Below, in pieces: positions 8,038 through 16,851 of a stretch of DNA of 60,363 bases; the stretch's first letter is position 1, and each line of letters starts with the position of its first letter. This DNA is from Zoogloeaceae bacterium. GTDB taxonomy: Bacteria > Pseudomonadota > Gammaproteobacteria > Burkholderiales > Rhodocyclaceae. Below the pieces are notes generated by a model. That model was not told the origin of the DNA. It was given only the letters and a program-made list of their open reading frames with translations, and made no database searches. The translations under genes were made by a program, and so were the position numbers. The DNA lies in NCBI GenBank assembly GCA_031287525.1, contig JAITSU010000096.1, positions 1 to 60,363 of the forward strand. Direction: 5' to 3'.

Positions 8038-9570
8038 TTAATCCTGACCTTCTTCATTGGAGGACAGCCCCAGCACCATCTGGCGGGAGTCTTCGCTATC
8101 CTCATCGCCCGCCTTGCCGCTGCGGTAGGCTTCGACGGCGTTCAGATATTCCGCCGTCACATCGCCGGTAACATAGCGACCATTGAAGCAGGAGGCATCG
8201 AAGGTGGCGAGGCGCGGATTCAGGGCGCTGATGGAGGCTTCCAGCGCGTCCAAATCCTGATAAACCAGCGCGTCCGCGCCGATTTCCAGCGCGATTTCGG
8301 CGTCGCTCTTGCCGGTGGCAATCAACTCGCCGCGCGTCGGCATGTCGATGCCATAGACATTAGGGAAACGCACCGGCGGCGCGGCGGAAGCGAAATACAC
8401 TTTCAACGCCCCGGCAGCCCGCGCCATTTCGACGATTTCGCGGCTGGTGGTGCCGCGCACAATGGAATCATCGACCAGCAGCACGCGCTTGCCCTTGAAT
8501 TCCTGCCCGATGGTGTTCAGCTTCTGGCGCACGGATTTTTCCCGCATGGACTGTCCGGGCATGATGAAAGTGCGCCCCACATAGCGGTTCTTCACAAAAC
8601 CTTCGCGGTAGGGCAGTTTCAGCTTTTGCGCCAGTTGCATGGCGGCGGGACGGCTGGAATCGGGGATGGGAATCACCACGTCGATGTGGTCGAGCGGAAT
8701 ATGCTGTTTCACCTTGTCGGCAAGAAACTCACCCATCGACAGACGGGTTTCATAGACGGAAACCCCGTCCATGATGGAATCGGGGCGGGCGAGATAGACG
8801 TATTCAAAAATACAGGGCGCGAGCGTGGTTTTTTCGGCGCACTGGCGGGCGCTGAAATGGCGGTTGAGGTCGATGAACACGGCTTCGCCGGGTTCGACAT
8901 CGCGCAAAACATGAAAGCCCAAAGCATCCATGGTCACGGATTCGGAAGCGACCAGATATTCCGTGCCGCCCGGCGCTGTGTGCGTACCCACCACCAGCGG
9001 GCGAATGCCATAAGGGTCGCGGAAGGCGAGCAGCCCGTAACCGGCAATCATGGCGACCACGGCGTAAGCGCCCTTGCAGCGGCGATGCACGCCCGCCACG
9101 GCGGTGAAAATGGCGTCCAAGTCCAGCTGGTGTCCCTTGGCGGCAGCTTGCAGTTCATGCGCCAGCACATTCAAGAGCACTTCCGAATCGGAATTGGTAT
9201 TCACATGCCGCAAATCCTGCTCGAACATGGCGCGCTTCAGGGCGTCGGAATTGGTCAGATTGCCGTTGTGCGCCAGCGTGACGCCGAAGGGCGAATTCAC
9301 GTAAAAGGGCTGCGCCTCGGCAAAATTGAATGCCGAACCCGCTGTTGGATAGCGGCAATGACCGATGCCCCAATTCCCCGGCAGCGCCCGCATGTTACGG
9401 GTGCGAAACACATCCCGCACAAGCCCTGGCCCCTTGTGCAGGTGAAAGGTACGCCCCTCCGCCGTGGCGATGCCCGCCGCGTCCTGCCCACGGTGCTGGA
9501 GCACCATGAGACCGTCGTAAAGAAGTTGGTTAACCGGAGTGGTAGCGACGACGCCGAGAACACCGCACAT
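8038..9570 (-). CDS. purF: amidophosphoribosyltransferase
   Basis: 510 aa. It catalyses the first committed step of purine synthesis, from PRPP and glutamine to phosphoribosylamine. After removal of Met the N-terminus is Cys2 (MCGVLGVV), the Ntn glutaminase nucleophile, so the mature enzyme needs no long propeptide. HRGQDAAGI, the PRPP-binding motif VLLVDDSIVRGTTSREIV near residue 365, and VYGIDMPTR are present. It lies in the cvpA-purF-metZ order seen widely in beta- and gammaproteobacteria. Confidence 0.97.
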   Translation of the reverse strand: MCGVLGVVATTPVNQLLYDGLMVLQHRGQDAAGIATAEGRTFHLHKGPGLVRDVFRTRNMRALPGNWGIGHCRYPTAGSAFNFAEAQPFYVNSPFGVTLAHNGNLTNSDALKRAMFEQDLRHVNTNSDSEVLLNVLAHELQAAAKGHQLDLDAIFTAVAGVHRRCKGAYAVVAMIAGYGLLAFRDPYGIRPLVVGTHTAPGGTEYLVASESVTMDALGFHVLRDVEPGEAVFIDLNRHFSARQCAEKTTLAPCIFEYVYLARPDSIMDGVSVYETRLSMGEFLADKVKQHIPLDHIDVVIPIPDSSRPAAMQLAQKLKLPYREGFVKNRYVGRTFIMPGQSMREKSVRQKLNTIGQEFKGKRVLLVDDSIVRGTTSREIVEMARAAGALKVYFASAAPPVRFPNVYGIDMPTRGELIATGKSDAEIALEIGADALVYQDLDALEASISALNPRLATFDASCFNGRYVTGDVTAEYLNAVEAYRSGKAGDEDSEDSRQMVLGLSSNEEGQD

Positions 9571-9584
9571 GATGATTTCCTGAT

Positions 9585-10079
9585 TTATCTGAATTTAATC
9601 CGTTTGGTCATTTCTTCCGGCAACCACGGCTGCAACGCCAGCACGGCAATTTCCAGCGGCGGCGCGAGTTTCGCTTCCGCCCACCAGATTTCCCTGGGTA
9701 ACGGCGTCATGCCACCGATGATGACCAGAACAAGCACAATCAATAATCCACGCAGCGCGCCAAACAGCAGCCCCAGAAAGCGGTCGACAAAGCCCAGACC
9801 CAGCGCGCGAATCACGCCGCGAATGAGCATCTGCACCAGCGCCATCAATACGAGCGTGAGCATGAACACCAGCGCCCAACCCGCGAGGATGCGGACATTC
9901 TCGTCGCTGACGCTGCTGGCAAACAGGCTTTGCCCGATTTCCGCGCCAAAGGCGCGCGCCGCGAGAAACGCCAGCACCCAGGCCGCCAGAGCCACCACCT
10001 CGCCCACCATGCCGCGCCAAAGCCCCAGCGACAGGGACAAGCCGATGATGCCAAGCACACCGTAATCGAAAGCCGTCAT
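9585..10079 (-). CDS. cvpA: CvpA family inner-membrane protein
   Basis: 164 aa with about four hydrophobic helices: DYGVLGIIGLSLSLGLWRG, VVALAAWVLAFLAARAFG, GWALVFMLTLVLMALVQMLI and GLLIVLVLVIIGG. This matches CvpA, first named for colicin V production and later linked to envelope stress tolerance. It lies 14 bp upstream of purF, the conserved pairing, and 6 bp after the SPOR-domain gene. Confidence 0.93.
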   Translation of the reverse strand: MTAFDYGVLGIIGLSLSLGLWRGMVGEVVALAAWVLAFLAARAFGAEIGQSLFASSVSDENVRILAGWALVFMLTLVLMALVQMLIRGVIRALGLGFVDRFLGLLFGALRGLLIVLVLVIIGGMTPLPREIWWAEAKLAPPLEIAVLALQPWLPEEMTKRIKFR

Positions 10080-10085
10080 CGTCGC

Positions 10086-10871
10086 TCATTGGGGGACGAC
10101 AGAGCCGGAAACGCCAGCGCCCTGTATTTTGCCCAACGCCCGCTCCGCCGCCTCGCGGCTGACGAAGGGACCGGCGCGCACCCGCGTAATCTTGCCCTGC
10201 GGCGAATCCAGCGCCTCGGTATAAACGGGAATCCGCAACTCCGTGAGTTTCTGTTTCAGGCTCTGGACTTTCGCGGCGTCGGCAAAAGCGCCGATTTGCA
10301 CGACATGCGGAACATTGGGGACGGCGGCAGTTGTGGACGCGACGGCGGGTTTGGGCGCAGTTGGCGAGGCAGCGACAACATCCGGCGACTTGCCCGCAAG
10401 AATGGCGGCGGCGCGTTGCGCTTCAATTTCGGCGGGGGTTGGTTTTTTGGCTTCCGGTTTGGTTTCCGGTTTCGGCGTAGCGGGTTTGGCTTCCGGCTTG
10501 GGCGCAATCGTCGTCTGCGTCGCCTGCGTCGTCTGCGTCGGTTGCGGCGTGGTTTGCGTCACCGTGACCGTCGGCGTCGCCGCTGGAACTTGCGTCTGTG
10601 GTGTCGGCGCAACGGGTTCGGGCAGCGCCGCAGGTTCGGCGGGAACGGGGACAGGCACAGCGATGAGCGCCGCTTCCGGTTGCAGCGGCGCGAGCGCGGC
10701 GTCGTTCTGCCCCGGAATCCGGATTTCCACATCCTGCGCGGGCGGCGGCGGCTCGTGGTTCATCACCAGCGGCAACGCCAACGCCGCGAACGCGGCAAAG
10801 GCAATCGCGCCCACCAGTCGGCGGCGCGCCCTCTTTTTGAGTTGCAACTGAACGTCGTCAGCATCGTTCAT
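10086..10871 (-). CDS. SPOR-domain protein (peptidoglycan-binding, DedD-like)
   Basis: 261 aa. One N-terminal transmembrane helix (about residues 20-36, AIAFAAFAALALPLV) is followed by a long Pro/Thr/Ala/Lys-rich periplasmic linker. The last 75 residues form a SPOR domain (HVVQIGAFADAAKVQSLKQKL...AERALGKIQGAGVSG). SPOR domains bind denuded glycan strands at the division septum. I chose the ATG at 10871 because it overlaps the folC TGA (ATGA); an in-frame ATG 9 bp further up is possible. The position between folC and cvpA is the usual betaproteobacterial one. Confidence 0.9.
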   Translation of the reverse strand: MNDADDVQLQLKKRARRRLVGAIAFAAFAALALPLVMNHEPPPPAQDVEIRIPGQNDAALAPLQPEAALIAVPVPVPAEPAALPEPVAPTPQTQVPAATPTVTVTQTTPQPTQTTQATQTTIAPKPEAKPATPKPETKPEAKKPTPAEIEAQRAAAILAGKSPDVVAASPTAPKPAVASTTAAVPNVPHVVQIGAFADAAKVQSLKQKLTELRIPVYTEALDSPQGKITRVRAGPFVSREAAERALGKIQGAGVSGSVVPQ

Positions 10872-12265
10872 GCGTGGCATTTCCTTGCGCTTCCCTGTTT
10901 TTCCACCTCGTCAGCAGGTTCAACCGGGTACCGATTCAGTACCCGAAGAACGGCGGCGACCGTGTAGAAAGATCCAAAGGCGAGAATTCTATCATTTTCG
11001 CCCGCCTTTTCCTCTGCCGCGGCAAATGCCGTCGCCGGATTATCGTAACAACTGAAGGTGGCGTCAGGGTCAGCGACCAGTAAACGCTCCGCCAGCGCCG
11101 CCGCCGTCAGCCCGCGCGCGCCCTCCAGCGTCGCCAGAAACCAGTGATCGACTTTTCCCCGCAAGGCGGCGATGCTGCCCGCCACATCCTTGTCCGCCAA
11201 CATGCCCAGCACCGCATGGGTCTGCCCGAAAAATCCCATTCCGGCAAGATTTCCCGCCAACACCCGCGCGGCCTGCGGATTGTGCCCCACATCCAGCACA
11301 ATGGCAGGACGCCCCGGCAAAACCTGAAACCGCCCCGGCAACACAGTCTGAATCAGCCCTTCACGAATCGCCTGCATGGAAACCGGCAAGCGATCGCCCA
11401 AGGCTTCCAGCGCGGCGATGGCAAGGCTAGCGTTTTTCAGTTGCGCCGCGCCGCGTAAACCTGGATAGGCGAGATTGCGACGCCGAAGCGCCGCGCTCCC
11501 TCTCCCCTGCCCCGCTCCCACAAGGGGAGCGGAGTTCTGTGAAATCCAATAACGCCATTGCTGGCGATTCTCTTCGTCCTGCTGAAAACCAAAATCCCGC
11601 CCCATGATGAACAAAGGCGCGTTCAACTTCGCCGCATATTCGACCAGACTTTGCGGCGGCTCGGCGTCGCCGCACAAAGCGGGGCGTCCGGCGCGAAAAA
11701 TCCCCGCTTTCTCGAAGCCGATACTTTCGCGGTCATGCCCCAACCAATCCTGATGATCCAAATCCACCGTCGTCACCAACGCCACATCCGGGTCGTAAAG
11801 ATTCACCGCGTCCAGCCGCCCGCCCAACCCCACTTCCAGCGTCAGCGCCTCGCATCCGGCGGCGGCGAACACCTGCCACGCCGCCAGCGTACCGAATTCA
11901 AAATAGGTTAAAAACACATCTCCCGCCGCCCGCCGCGCCGCTTCCACCTCGGCAAAAGCCGTGCACAAGGCGGCGTCGCTGACCGGCACACCGCCAACCC
12001 GCACCCGTTCGTTGTAACGCAACAAATGCGGAGAGCTGTAACTCCCCACCCGATACCCCGCCCGCGACAGGATGGATTCCAGATACGCCACAGTAGAACC
12101 CTTGCCATTCGTCCCCGCCACGGTGATGATCGGACAAAAAGAGCGCTGCCCCAAGGCGTCGCTCACCTGCCGCGCGCGCTCCAAGCCTAATTCGATACCC
12201 GCCTGTCCTTTGGGGTGCAGGCTTTCGAGATAGGCGAGCCAGGAAGAAAGGTCGTGAGGGAGCAT
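10868..12265 (-). CDS. folC: folylpolyglutamate / dihydrofolate synthase (core folC part)
   Basis: 465 aa when started at the ATG at 12265 (MLPHDLSSWLAYLESLHPKG), which is where other FolC proteins begin. It adds glutamate to dihydropteroate and folates using ATP. The Mur-ligase motifs ITVAGTNGKGSTVAYLESI, SYSSPHLLRYNERV, LDHQDWLGHDRESIGFEKAG and VLDVGHNPQAA are intact, so the enzyme should work. Two oddities are present. The frame is open upstream through a full Hint domain (listed separately). An insert of about 18 residues (SAPLVGAGQGRGSAALR region) is encoded by a palindromic repeat at 11498-11532. No good ribosome site is visible before 12265, which favours translation from the fused upstream start. 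Confidence 0.93.
   Translation of the reverse strand: MLPHDLSSWLAYLESLHPKGQAGIELGLERARQVSDALGQRSFCPIITVAGTNGKGSTVAYLESILSRAGYRVGSYSSPHLLRYNERVRVGGVPVSDAALCTAFAEVEAARRAAGDVFLTYFEFGTLAAWQVFAAAGCEALTLEVGLGGRLDAVNLYDPDVALVTTVDLDHQDWLGHDRESIGFEKAGIFRAGRPALCGDAEPPQSLVEYAAKLNAPLFIMGRDFGFQQDEENRQQWRYWISQNSAPLVGAGQGRGSAALRRRNLAYPGLRGAAQLKNASLAIAALEALGDRLPVSMQAIREGLIQTVLPGRFQVLPGRPAIVLDVGHNPQAARVLAGNLAGMGFFGQTHAVLGMLADKDVAGSIAALRGKVDHWFLATLEGARGLTAAALAERLLVADPDATFSCYDNPATAFAAAEEKAGENDRILAFGSFYTVAAVLRVLNRYPVEPADEVEKQGSARKCHA
11498..11532. repeat. palindromic repeat inserted in the folC coding sequence
   Basis: The stretch contains CCGCTCCC and GGGAGCGG (11512-11519 and 11525-11532, 5-nt loop) preceded by CTCCCTCTCCCC. 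It resembles the intergenic palindrome at 57354-57481 (CCCTCTCCCCTTGTGGGAG). It codes in frame for a Gly/Arg/Ala-rich stretch that typical FolC sequences lack at this place. Confidence 0.6.
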
Positions 12266-12817
12266 GTCGGATATGGAATTTTCGCTTGTGATGTCACAAA
12301 AATCCGGAAGCACAACAGACTTATTGCCCTTGTTATGAACCCATACACCTAATTTTCCTACGTAGTAGGTATGAAACTCATCAACTTCAAGGTTGTAAAC
12401 ACGAGTTCTCTCTTCAGTAGGTTTCCTGTCCCTATTTGTCAATAAATTAGCAAAATTATAGCTACCCAACACATTTCCGGCACTCATTAATTGGCTCGCA
12501 GGTACCCATCCAGCGTCTTTTTCATGAATCGGGTGATTTGGTGTAACCTTGATTACCTCTTCAATGCCATTTGCCAAGTTCAGTGCAATTAATTTACACA
12601 CGATTTCATCATCGTGTACAAATGTTGCAGTTACCTTCCGATAGGTATACTCATGCTCTTCGCGTATGTGAAGTGGAGGTACTTGATCTTCAGGATACGA
12701 CAAGACCCAGTCGCCGACGCGAATACCCTCAATCGGTTTTAACCCTTCTTTGGTATGCACCAAAGTCCCTGCCGCGAAGCAAGTATTCCAGCTATCAAGC
12801 CTGTTCATCGCTTTCAC
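12266..12817 (-). CDS. Hint (intein-like) domain fused in frame to FolC
   Basis: This is the N-terminal 184 codons of a 649-aa open frame that continues into FolC. It begins with GTG at 12817, which has a consensus AGGAGG 8 nt upstream and overlaps the DUF2726 stop (GTGA). Residues 13-162 are a pretoxin-type Hint domain: block A CFAAGTLVHTKEGLKPIEG with Cys13, block B VTPNHP with Thr92 and His95, and terminal block VYNLEVDEFHTYYVG...VWVHN ending His161-Asn162. Such domains normally self-cleave and release C-terminal toxins of polymorphic toxin proteins. Here the 22-residue spacer KGNKSVV... is followed by FolC. The region is visibly AT-richer than folC, pointing to transfer. Whether cleavage happens is unknown. 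Confidence 0.85.
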
Positions 12818-13269
12818 CGCACCACCCTCCTGATTTCCTCAACACTCGGCATTTTTTTAACGTGGAATTCGACAAACGAAATCCCCGCCGCCGCGAACGC
12901 CTTGCGTTTGAATTCGTCGCTTCTGGCGCGGTCAGGGCGTTCGTGGGTGGAATCTTGCAACTCCACGACAACCCGCACGCTGGCATCGTCCGCGCAAATC
13001 ACGAAATCGGCGCTTTTTTGCAAGACCCGATTCAACGCCGCCATCCGTTCCTTGCCGCCGCCTGCTTTCAGAAAACTGCTCAGTTGCACCTGCGCCAGCA
13101 CCCGATATTCAGGCAAGGCTTGCAATAGCCGCTTATACAAAACGAGTTCGGATTTGGTCATCACCGGCTTGGACGTATAAGGGTACGGAATCCCGCGCTT
13201 CAGCCCAAACCAGAGCGCCAACAGCACGATGGCGACGATGATGATGAACAGCAGCGAGTTGGTGTCCAT
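12814..13269 (-). CDS. DUF2726 membrane-anchored protein
   Basis: About 151 aa from the ATG at 13269 (MDTNSLLFIIIV); starts at 13281 or 13299 are also possible and would overlap the upstream gene. An N-terminal transmembrane helix (LLFIIIVAIVLLALWFGL) is followed by a DUF2726 domain: SKPVMTKSELVLYKRLLQALPEYRVLAQVQLSSFL, FVICADDASVRVVVELQDSTH and an RRRKAFAAAGI-like segment. DUF2726 resembles a nuclease-like fold of the topoisomerase/restriction type, function unproven. The stop overlaps the GTG of the Hint-FolC frame, and the ribosome site for that frame lies within the last codons of this gene. Confidence 0.85.
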   Translation of the reverse strand: MDTNSLLFIIIVAIVLLALWFGLKRGIPYPYTSKPVMTKSELVLYKRLLQALPEYRVLAQVQLSSFLKAGGGKERMAALNRVLQKSADFVICADDASVRVVVELQDSTHERPDRARSDEFKRKAFAAAGISFVEFHVKKMPSVEEIRRVVR

Positions 13270-13280
13270 GTACTGCCGCA

Positions 13281-14783
13281 TCACGCCAGCACTTCCCAAG
13301 ACCCGCTTTTCCTGCCACCAACACGACGCAGCAGACCGTTTTTCTGGAGCGTCTGAAGATGTCGCTGTACCGACCGCCCAGTGATGCCAATCTGCGCGGC
13401 AAGCTCTGGAATCGTAATCGTGTTTCTTTCCCGACAGGCAGCCAGAATCTTTCCCGACACACCCTCGTGCTCTTTTCCGACGCTTTTCCGACGCTTCTCA
13501 GGTTCTTTCACGACGCTTTCACGACGCTTGTCTTCGCTTTCACGACGCACTCTAGCGTCTTTCACGACACTTTCTTCTTTCGGCGTTTCGCTTCCATATT
13601 CCGCCAAAATCAGTTCTTCCACCGGCTGCCGACGCACTGTCACGGTGAACAGGCAACCATCGTGATCGTCGGAAAATTCGATGTCCGCCCACTTTTCCAG
13701 CGCCCGTTTGATGCCTGAACCCAGACCGTGATAAGGCAGCAAGCCCTTTGCCACGTAGGAAACGAGAATGGGATTACGGATATTGGAGTTTCCGGCTCGA
13801 ATCTTGTCCACGGTCAGGTTGTTGGGCAGATGACCGGGGCTGATGATTTCGATGCGGTTATCGAATACGAACAGCCGAATCGGGGCGCTGACCAGATAAT
13901 CACGATGCGCCAGCGCATTGACCAGCAATTCCTCGAAAACCACTGCGGGAATCTCCGGCGTACCTGGCGCATTCACGCCGCGCCCGGCTTGTGTCTTGTG
14001 CAGATTACGCATGACAAAAGCCAGCGCGCCGTCAAAAATTTTCGGCAGCGCCCCGGAAAAATCTTCGGTATCCACGTAATCGCTGGCGTGAATTTCATTG
14101 CCGGGATAGCGAATCGCTTTCACCACAAATTGCGGCACAATCCACTCCGGCTGTTCGGCAAACAGCAGTACGCCCGCCAGATTCAGGTTTCCGTCTTCGA
14201 CTGCCAGATTCATGTTTTGCAGCAAGCGGGTCAATTCAGCGGGCGAATCGGGATATTCGCGCTGATAAACATCGCGCAAAAAATCGCGGAAACGCAGTTT
14301 ATCCAGCTTGTCGATACCCGCCTTGGTCGGCAGTTCGTCGGCGTGAAATTGATTGGAAAGCTGAAACAGGCGGCGCAATTCTTCCTTGGAATTCACCCGC
14401 CGCTTGTCTGCCCCCGCTTTCAACCAAATGACGCCATTTTTGTCGAAATAAGGTTTGTCAATGCCCTTGGGTACGGTCAGCACAATCACGATCCGACCAT
14501 CCGCCAACGCCACATTTTCCGTATGCACGACCAGCGGACTACGCACCAACTGGCTGGCGGCGCTGCTGATGAGTTGGTTGATGCGCGCGACATCCTGTTT
14601 TGACAAACCCGGCGTCAAGCCATCATCGGTAACGCCGATAAAAATCTCGCCGCCCTTGCTGTTGGCGAACGCCGCCATCTCGGAAGCCAGAGATTCGGCG
14701 TTTTTGACATCCACCTTGAACTGGCGCGTGGAATCTTCGCCAAGGGAGATTTGTTCAAGAATGAATTTGTCGGCAGCGGTCAT
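13281..14783 (-). CDS. AlbA_2 / Schlafen-type DNA-binding, RecG-like protein
   Basis: 500 aa. The N-terminal AlbA_2 domain contains EDSTRQFKVDVKNAESLASEMAAFANSKGGEIFIGVTDDG in outline. The middle has LLVNALAHRDYLVSAPIRLFVFDNRIEIISPGHLPN, and later GLGSGIKRAL, the pattern annotated as putative transcriptional regulator or RecG-like ATP-binding. A hydrophilic linker (about residues 400-440) is built from RRES/VVKE repeats. The C-terminus is a winged helix (ITIPELAAQIGITGRSVQRHLQTLQKNGLLRRVG). Related proteins are linked to regulation and phage defence, but the role here is unknown. It lies between accD and the DUF2726 gene, where relatives have none. Confidence 0.85.
   Translation of the reverse strand: MTAADKFILEQISLGEDSTRQFKVDVKNAESLASEMAAFANSKGGEIFIGVTDDGLTPGLSKQDVARINQLISSAASQLVRSPLVVHTENVALADGRIVIVLTVPKGIDKPYFDKNGVIWLKAGADKRRVNSKEELRRLFQLSNQFHADELPTKAGIDKLDKLRFRDFLRDVYQREYPDSPAELTRLLQNMNLAVEDGNLNLAGVLLFAEQPEWIVPQFVVKAIRYPGNEIHASDYVDTEDFSGALPKIFDGALAFVMRNLHKTQAGRGVNAPGTPEIPAVVFEELLVNALAHRDYLVSAPIRLFVFDNRIEIISPGHLPNNLTVDKIRAGNSNIRNPILVSYVAKGLLPYHGLGSGIKRALEKWADIEFSDDHDGCLFTVTVRRQPVEELILAEYGSETPKEESVVKDARVRRESEDKRRESVVKEPEKRRKSVGKEHEGVSGKILAACRERNTITIPELAAQIGITGRSVQRHLQTLQKNGLLRRVGGRKSGSWEVLA
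13450..13574. repeat. degenerate 12-13-bp repeats in the AlbA_2 gene linker
   Basis: About seven copies of a unit reading GCGTCGTGAAAG on the minus strand (variants GCGTCGGAAAAG and GTGTCGTGAAAG). Copies are read in two different reading frames, giving RRES in some and VVK in others, so the conservation is at the DNA level. Confidence 0.75.
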
Positions 14784-14822
14784 GGCGACGACGATTTCGG
14801 GAATGGGGCGATTCGATAAAAA

Positions 14823-15695
14823 TCATGCCGCCGCTGGCAATTTCTGCAACAGCGCCAGCGTTTGCGCCAGTTTGTCGCGCATTTCGCGGCGGTCGACAAT
14901 CAAGTCTATCGCGCCTTTTTCGAGCAGGAATTCTGAACGCTGAAACCCTTCCGGCAGAGTTTCGCGTACCGTCTGTTCGATGACGCGCGGCCCGGCGAAG
15001 CCAATCAGCGCGCCGGGTTCTGCCATCACAATATCGCCAACGAAGGCAAAGGAAGCGGAAACGCCGCCCATCGTCGGGTCGGTGAGGATGGAGATGAAGG
15101 GCAAGCCGCGCTCGGAAAGCCGTGTCAGCGCCGCCGTGGTTTTTGCCATTTGCATCAGCGAAAACAGCCCTTCCTGCATCCGCGCGCCGCCGGAAGCGGT
15201 GACGCAGAGGAAGGGAATGTCATCTTCCAGCGCCGCCTTGACGCCACGCACGAAACGCTCGCCCAGCACGGAACCCATTGAGCCGCCCATGAAGCTGAAT
15301 TCAAAACAGGCGGCGACCACCGGCAGGGTTTTAATCGCGCCCTGCATGACCACGAGGGAATCGGTTTCGCCCGCGCTCTCGGCGGCATCTTTCAGCCGCG
15401 CGGGATAGGCTTTGCTGTCCTTGAATTTGAGACTGTCGACGGGCAACACCTCGCTGCCGATTTCCTGACGCCCTTCCGTGTCCAGCAAAATGTCCAGACG
15501 TTGCCGCGCTTTCAGGCGATGGTGATAGCCGCACTTCGGGCAGACTTGCAGATTCGCTTCCAAATCAGTGGCATACAGCACCGCCTCGCACGCCGGACAT
15601 TTGCTCCACAAGCCTTCCGGCAGGGTGTTGCGACGCGGCGCGGCGTTGTCACGATTGATTTTGGGGGGCAACAGTTTGTTCAACCAGCTACTCAT
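14823..15695 (-). CDS. accD: acetyl-CoA carboxylase carboxyltransferase subunit beta
   Basis: 290 aa. It transfers the carboxyl group from carboxybiotin to acetyl-CoA together with AccA. The N-terminal zinc ribbon shows [23 protein letters not shown], and the crotonase-fold region contains [22 protein letters not shown] and [15 protein letters not shown]. Length is standard. In related bacteria folC follows directly; here three inserted elements intervene. Its biotin partners accB and accC are at 43.5-45.3 kb. Confidence 0.97.
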   Translation of the reverse strand: MSSWLNKLLPPKINRDNAAPRRNTLPEGLWSKCPACEAVLYATDLEANLQVCPKCGYHHRLKARQRLDILLDTEGRQEIGSEVLPVDSLKFKDSKAYPARLKDAAESAGETDSLVVMQGAIKTLPVVAACFEFSFMGGSMGSVLGERFVRGVKAALEDDIPFLCVTASGGARMQEGLFSLMQMAKTTAALTRLSERGLPFISILTDPTMGGVSASFAFVGDIVMAEPGALIGFAGPRVIEQTVRETLPEGFQRSEFLLEKGAIDLIVDRREMRDKLAQTLALLQKLPAAA

Positions 15696-15708
15696 CTAAG
15701 ACTCCTTG

Positions 15709-16038
15709 TCAATCAATAATACAACCGCATTTGAAAATGGGGCTGTAAAGTGCTGCGGCTATGGCGACAAAACCCAACAGACTCATGAACAGGGCAAGAA
15801 CAACACGGCTTCCCGATGAACGCTTGTTCGCCCAGAACATCAACGCAATACAAAGTGCAGGCAAGCTCCACCACAATGCCCATGTATTGAGAAACAATAG
15901 TGTGTATGCGGATAGTTCAGCGCCAAACAATTGAAACATATCAGCAAAATGTCCCCGAACAGCAAGAAGCAGGATTTGCAACAGCGTCAGGAGCGCCGCC
16001 AACAGCAAAGCGAGGACAAAAGCTAATTTTTTCAGCAT
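15709..16038 (-). CDS. small membrane protein of unknown function
   Basis: 109 aa, three hydrophobic helices: LAFVLALLLAALLTLLQILLL, LSAYTLLFLNTWALWWSLPALCIALMF and VVLALFMSLLGFVAIAAAL. The tail CGCIID is cysteine-rich. No family is recognised. It sits in the same orientation between trpA (5 bp away) and accD (13 bp away), a place normally without a gene. The tight spacing and sensible start (ATG at 16038) suggest a real gene of the operon. Confidence 0.7.
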   Translation of the reverse strand: MLKKLAFVLALLLAALLTLLQILLLAVRGHFADMFQLFGAELSAYTLLFLNTWALWWSLPALCIALMFWANKRSSGSRVVLALFMSLLGFVAIAAALYSPIFKCGCIID

Positions 16039-16043
16039 CAGTT

Positions 16044-16850
16044 TTACGAACTTCCAGCGTCCACGCCCCGCCGCAATTCCCCCATCAGGGCAGCGAGCCG
16101 CGTCAGTTCTTCGCCAGCGGGCGCTTCTTCCAATGCTTCGATGATGCGGCTGCCGACCACTACGGCGTCAGCGACGGCGGCCATTTTCGCGGCGGTTGCC
16201 GCGTCGCGGATGCCGAAGCCTACGCCGACGGGTACACCGACGGCGGCGCGGATGGCGGGCAGGCGGGCGGCGACTTCGGCGGTGTTGAGTTGCGCGGAGC
16301 CGGTCACGCCTTTCAGGGAAACGTAATACACGTAACCACTCGCCTCAGCCGCCACCGCTGTGTAACGCTCCGGCGTCGAAGTCGGCGCGAGCAGGAATAT
16401 CGGGTCAAGTTCATGACGGCGCAGGGCAATCGCAAATTCAGCGATTTCTTCGGGCGGATAATCCACCACCAGCACACCATCCACGCCCGCTTCCCTGGCG
16501 GCCTGGGCGAAGATTTCCTGCCCCATCGCTTCAATGGGATTGGCGTAACCCATCAGCACTATGGGCGTTTCCCTGTCGCGCTGGCGGAATTCGGCAACGG
16601 CTGCCAACACTTTATGCAGCGTCATGCCGTTCGCCAGGGCTTTTTCGGAAGAACGCTGGATGGTAGGGCCGTCTGCCATCGGGTCGGAAAAGGGCACACC
16701 CAGCTCAATGACATCGGCGCCGGATTCCACCAGCGTGTGCATCAGCGGCACAGTCAGGTCAAGGCGCGGAAAACCGGCGGTAACGAAGGGAATCAACGCC
16801 TTGCGCTGTGCGGCGGCGAGACGTTCAAAGGTGGGTTTTATGCGCGACAT
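16044..16850 (-). CDS. trpA: tryptophan synthase alpha subunit
   Basis: 268 aa TIM barrel that cleaves indole-3-glycerol phosphate to indole, which is tunnelled to TrpB. Visible motifs are [29 protein letters not shown] (catalytic Glu), [10 protein letters not shown] and [16 protein letters not shown]. It starts one base after the trpB stop, as expected for a coupled complex. Length is normal. Confidence 0.97.
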   Translation of the reverse strand: MSRIKPTFERLAAAQRKALIPFVTAGFPRLDLTVPLMHTLVESGADVIELGVPFSDPMADGPTIQRSSEKALANGMTLHKVLAAVAEFRQRDRETPIVLMGYANPIEAMGQEIFAQAAREAGVDGVLVVDYPPEEIAEFAIALRRHELDPIFLLAPTSTPERYTAVAAEASGYVYYVSLKGVTGSAQLNTAEVAARLPAIRAAVGVPVGVGFGIRDAATAAKMAAVADAVVVGSRIIEALEEAPAGEELTRLAALMGELRRGVDAGSS

Positions 16851-16851
16851 A

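Noticed and set aside
7942-10065. 707-codon plus-strand open frame opposite purF and cvpA
   Set aside because: Shadow of GC-rich coding DNA; His/Gly/Arg-rich translation with no domain, and the opposite strand holds clear purF and cvpA.
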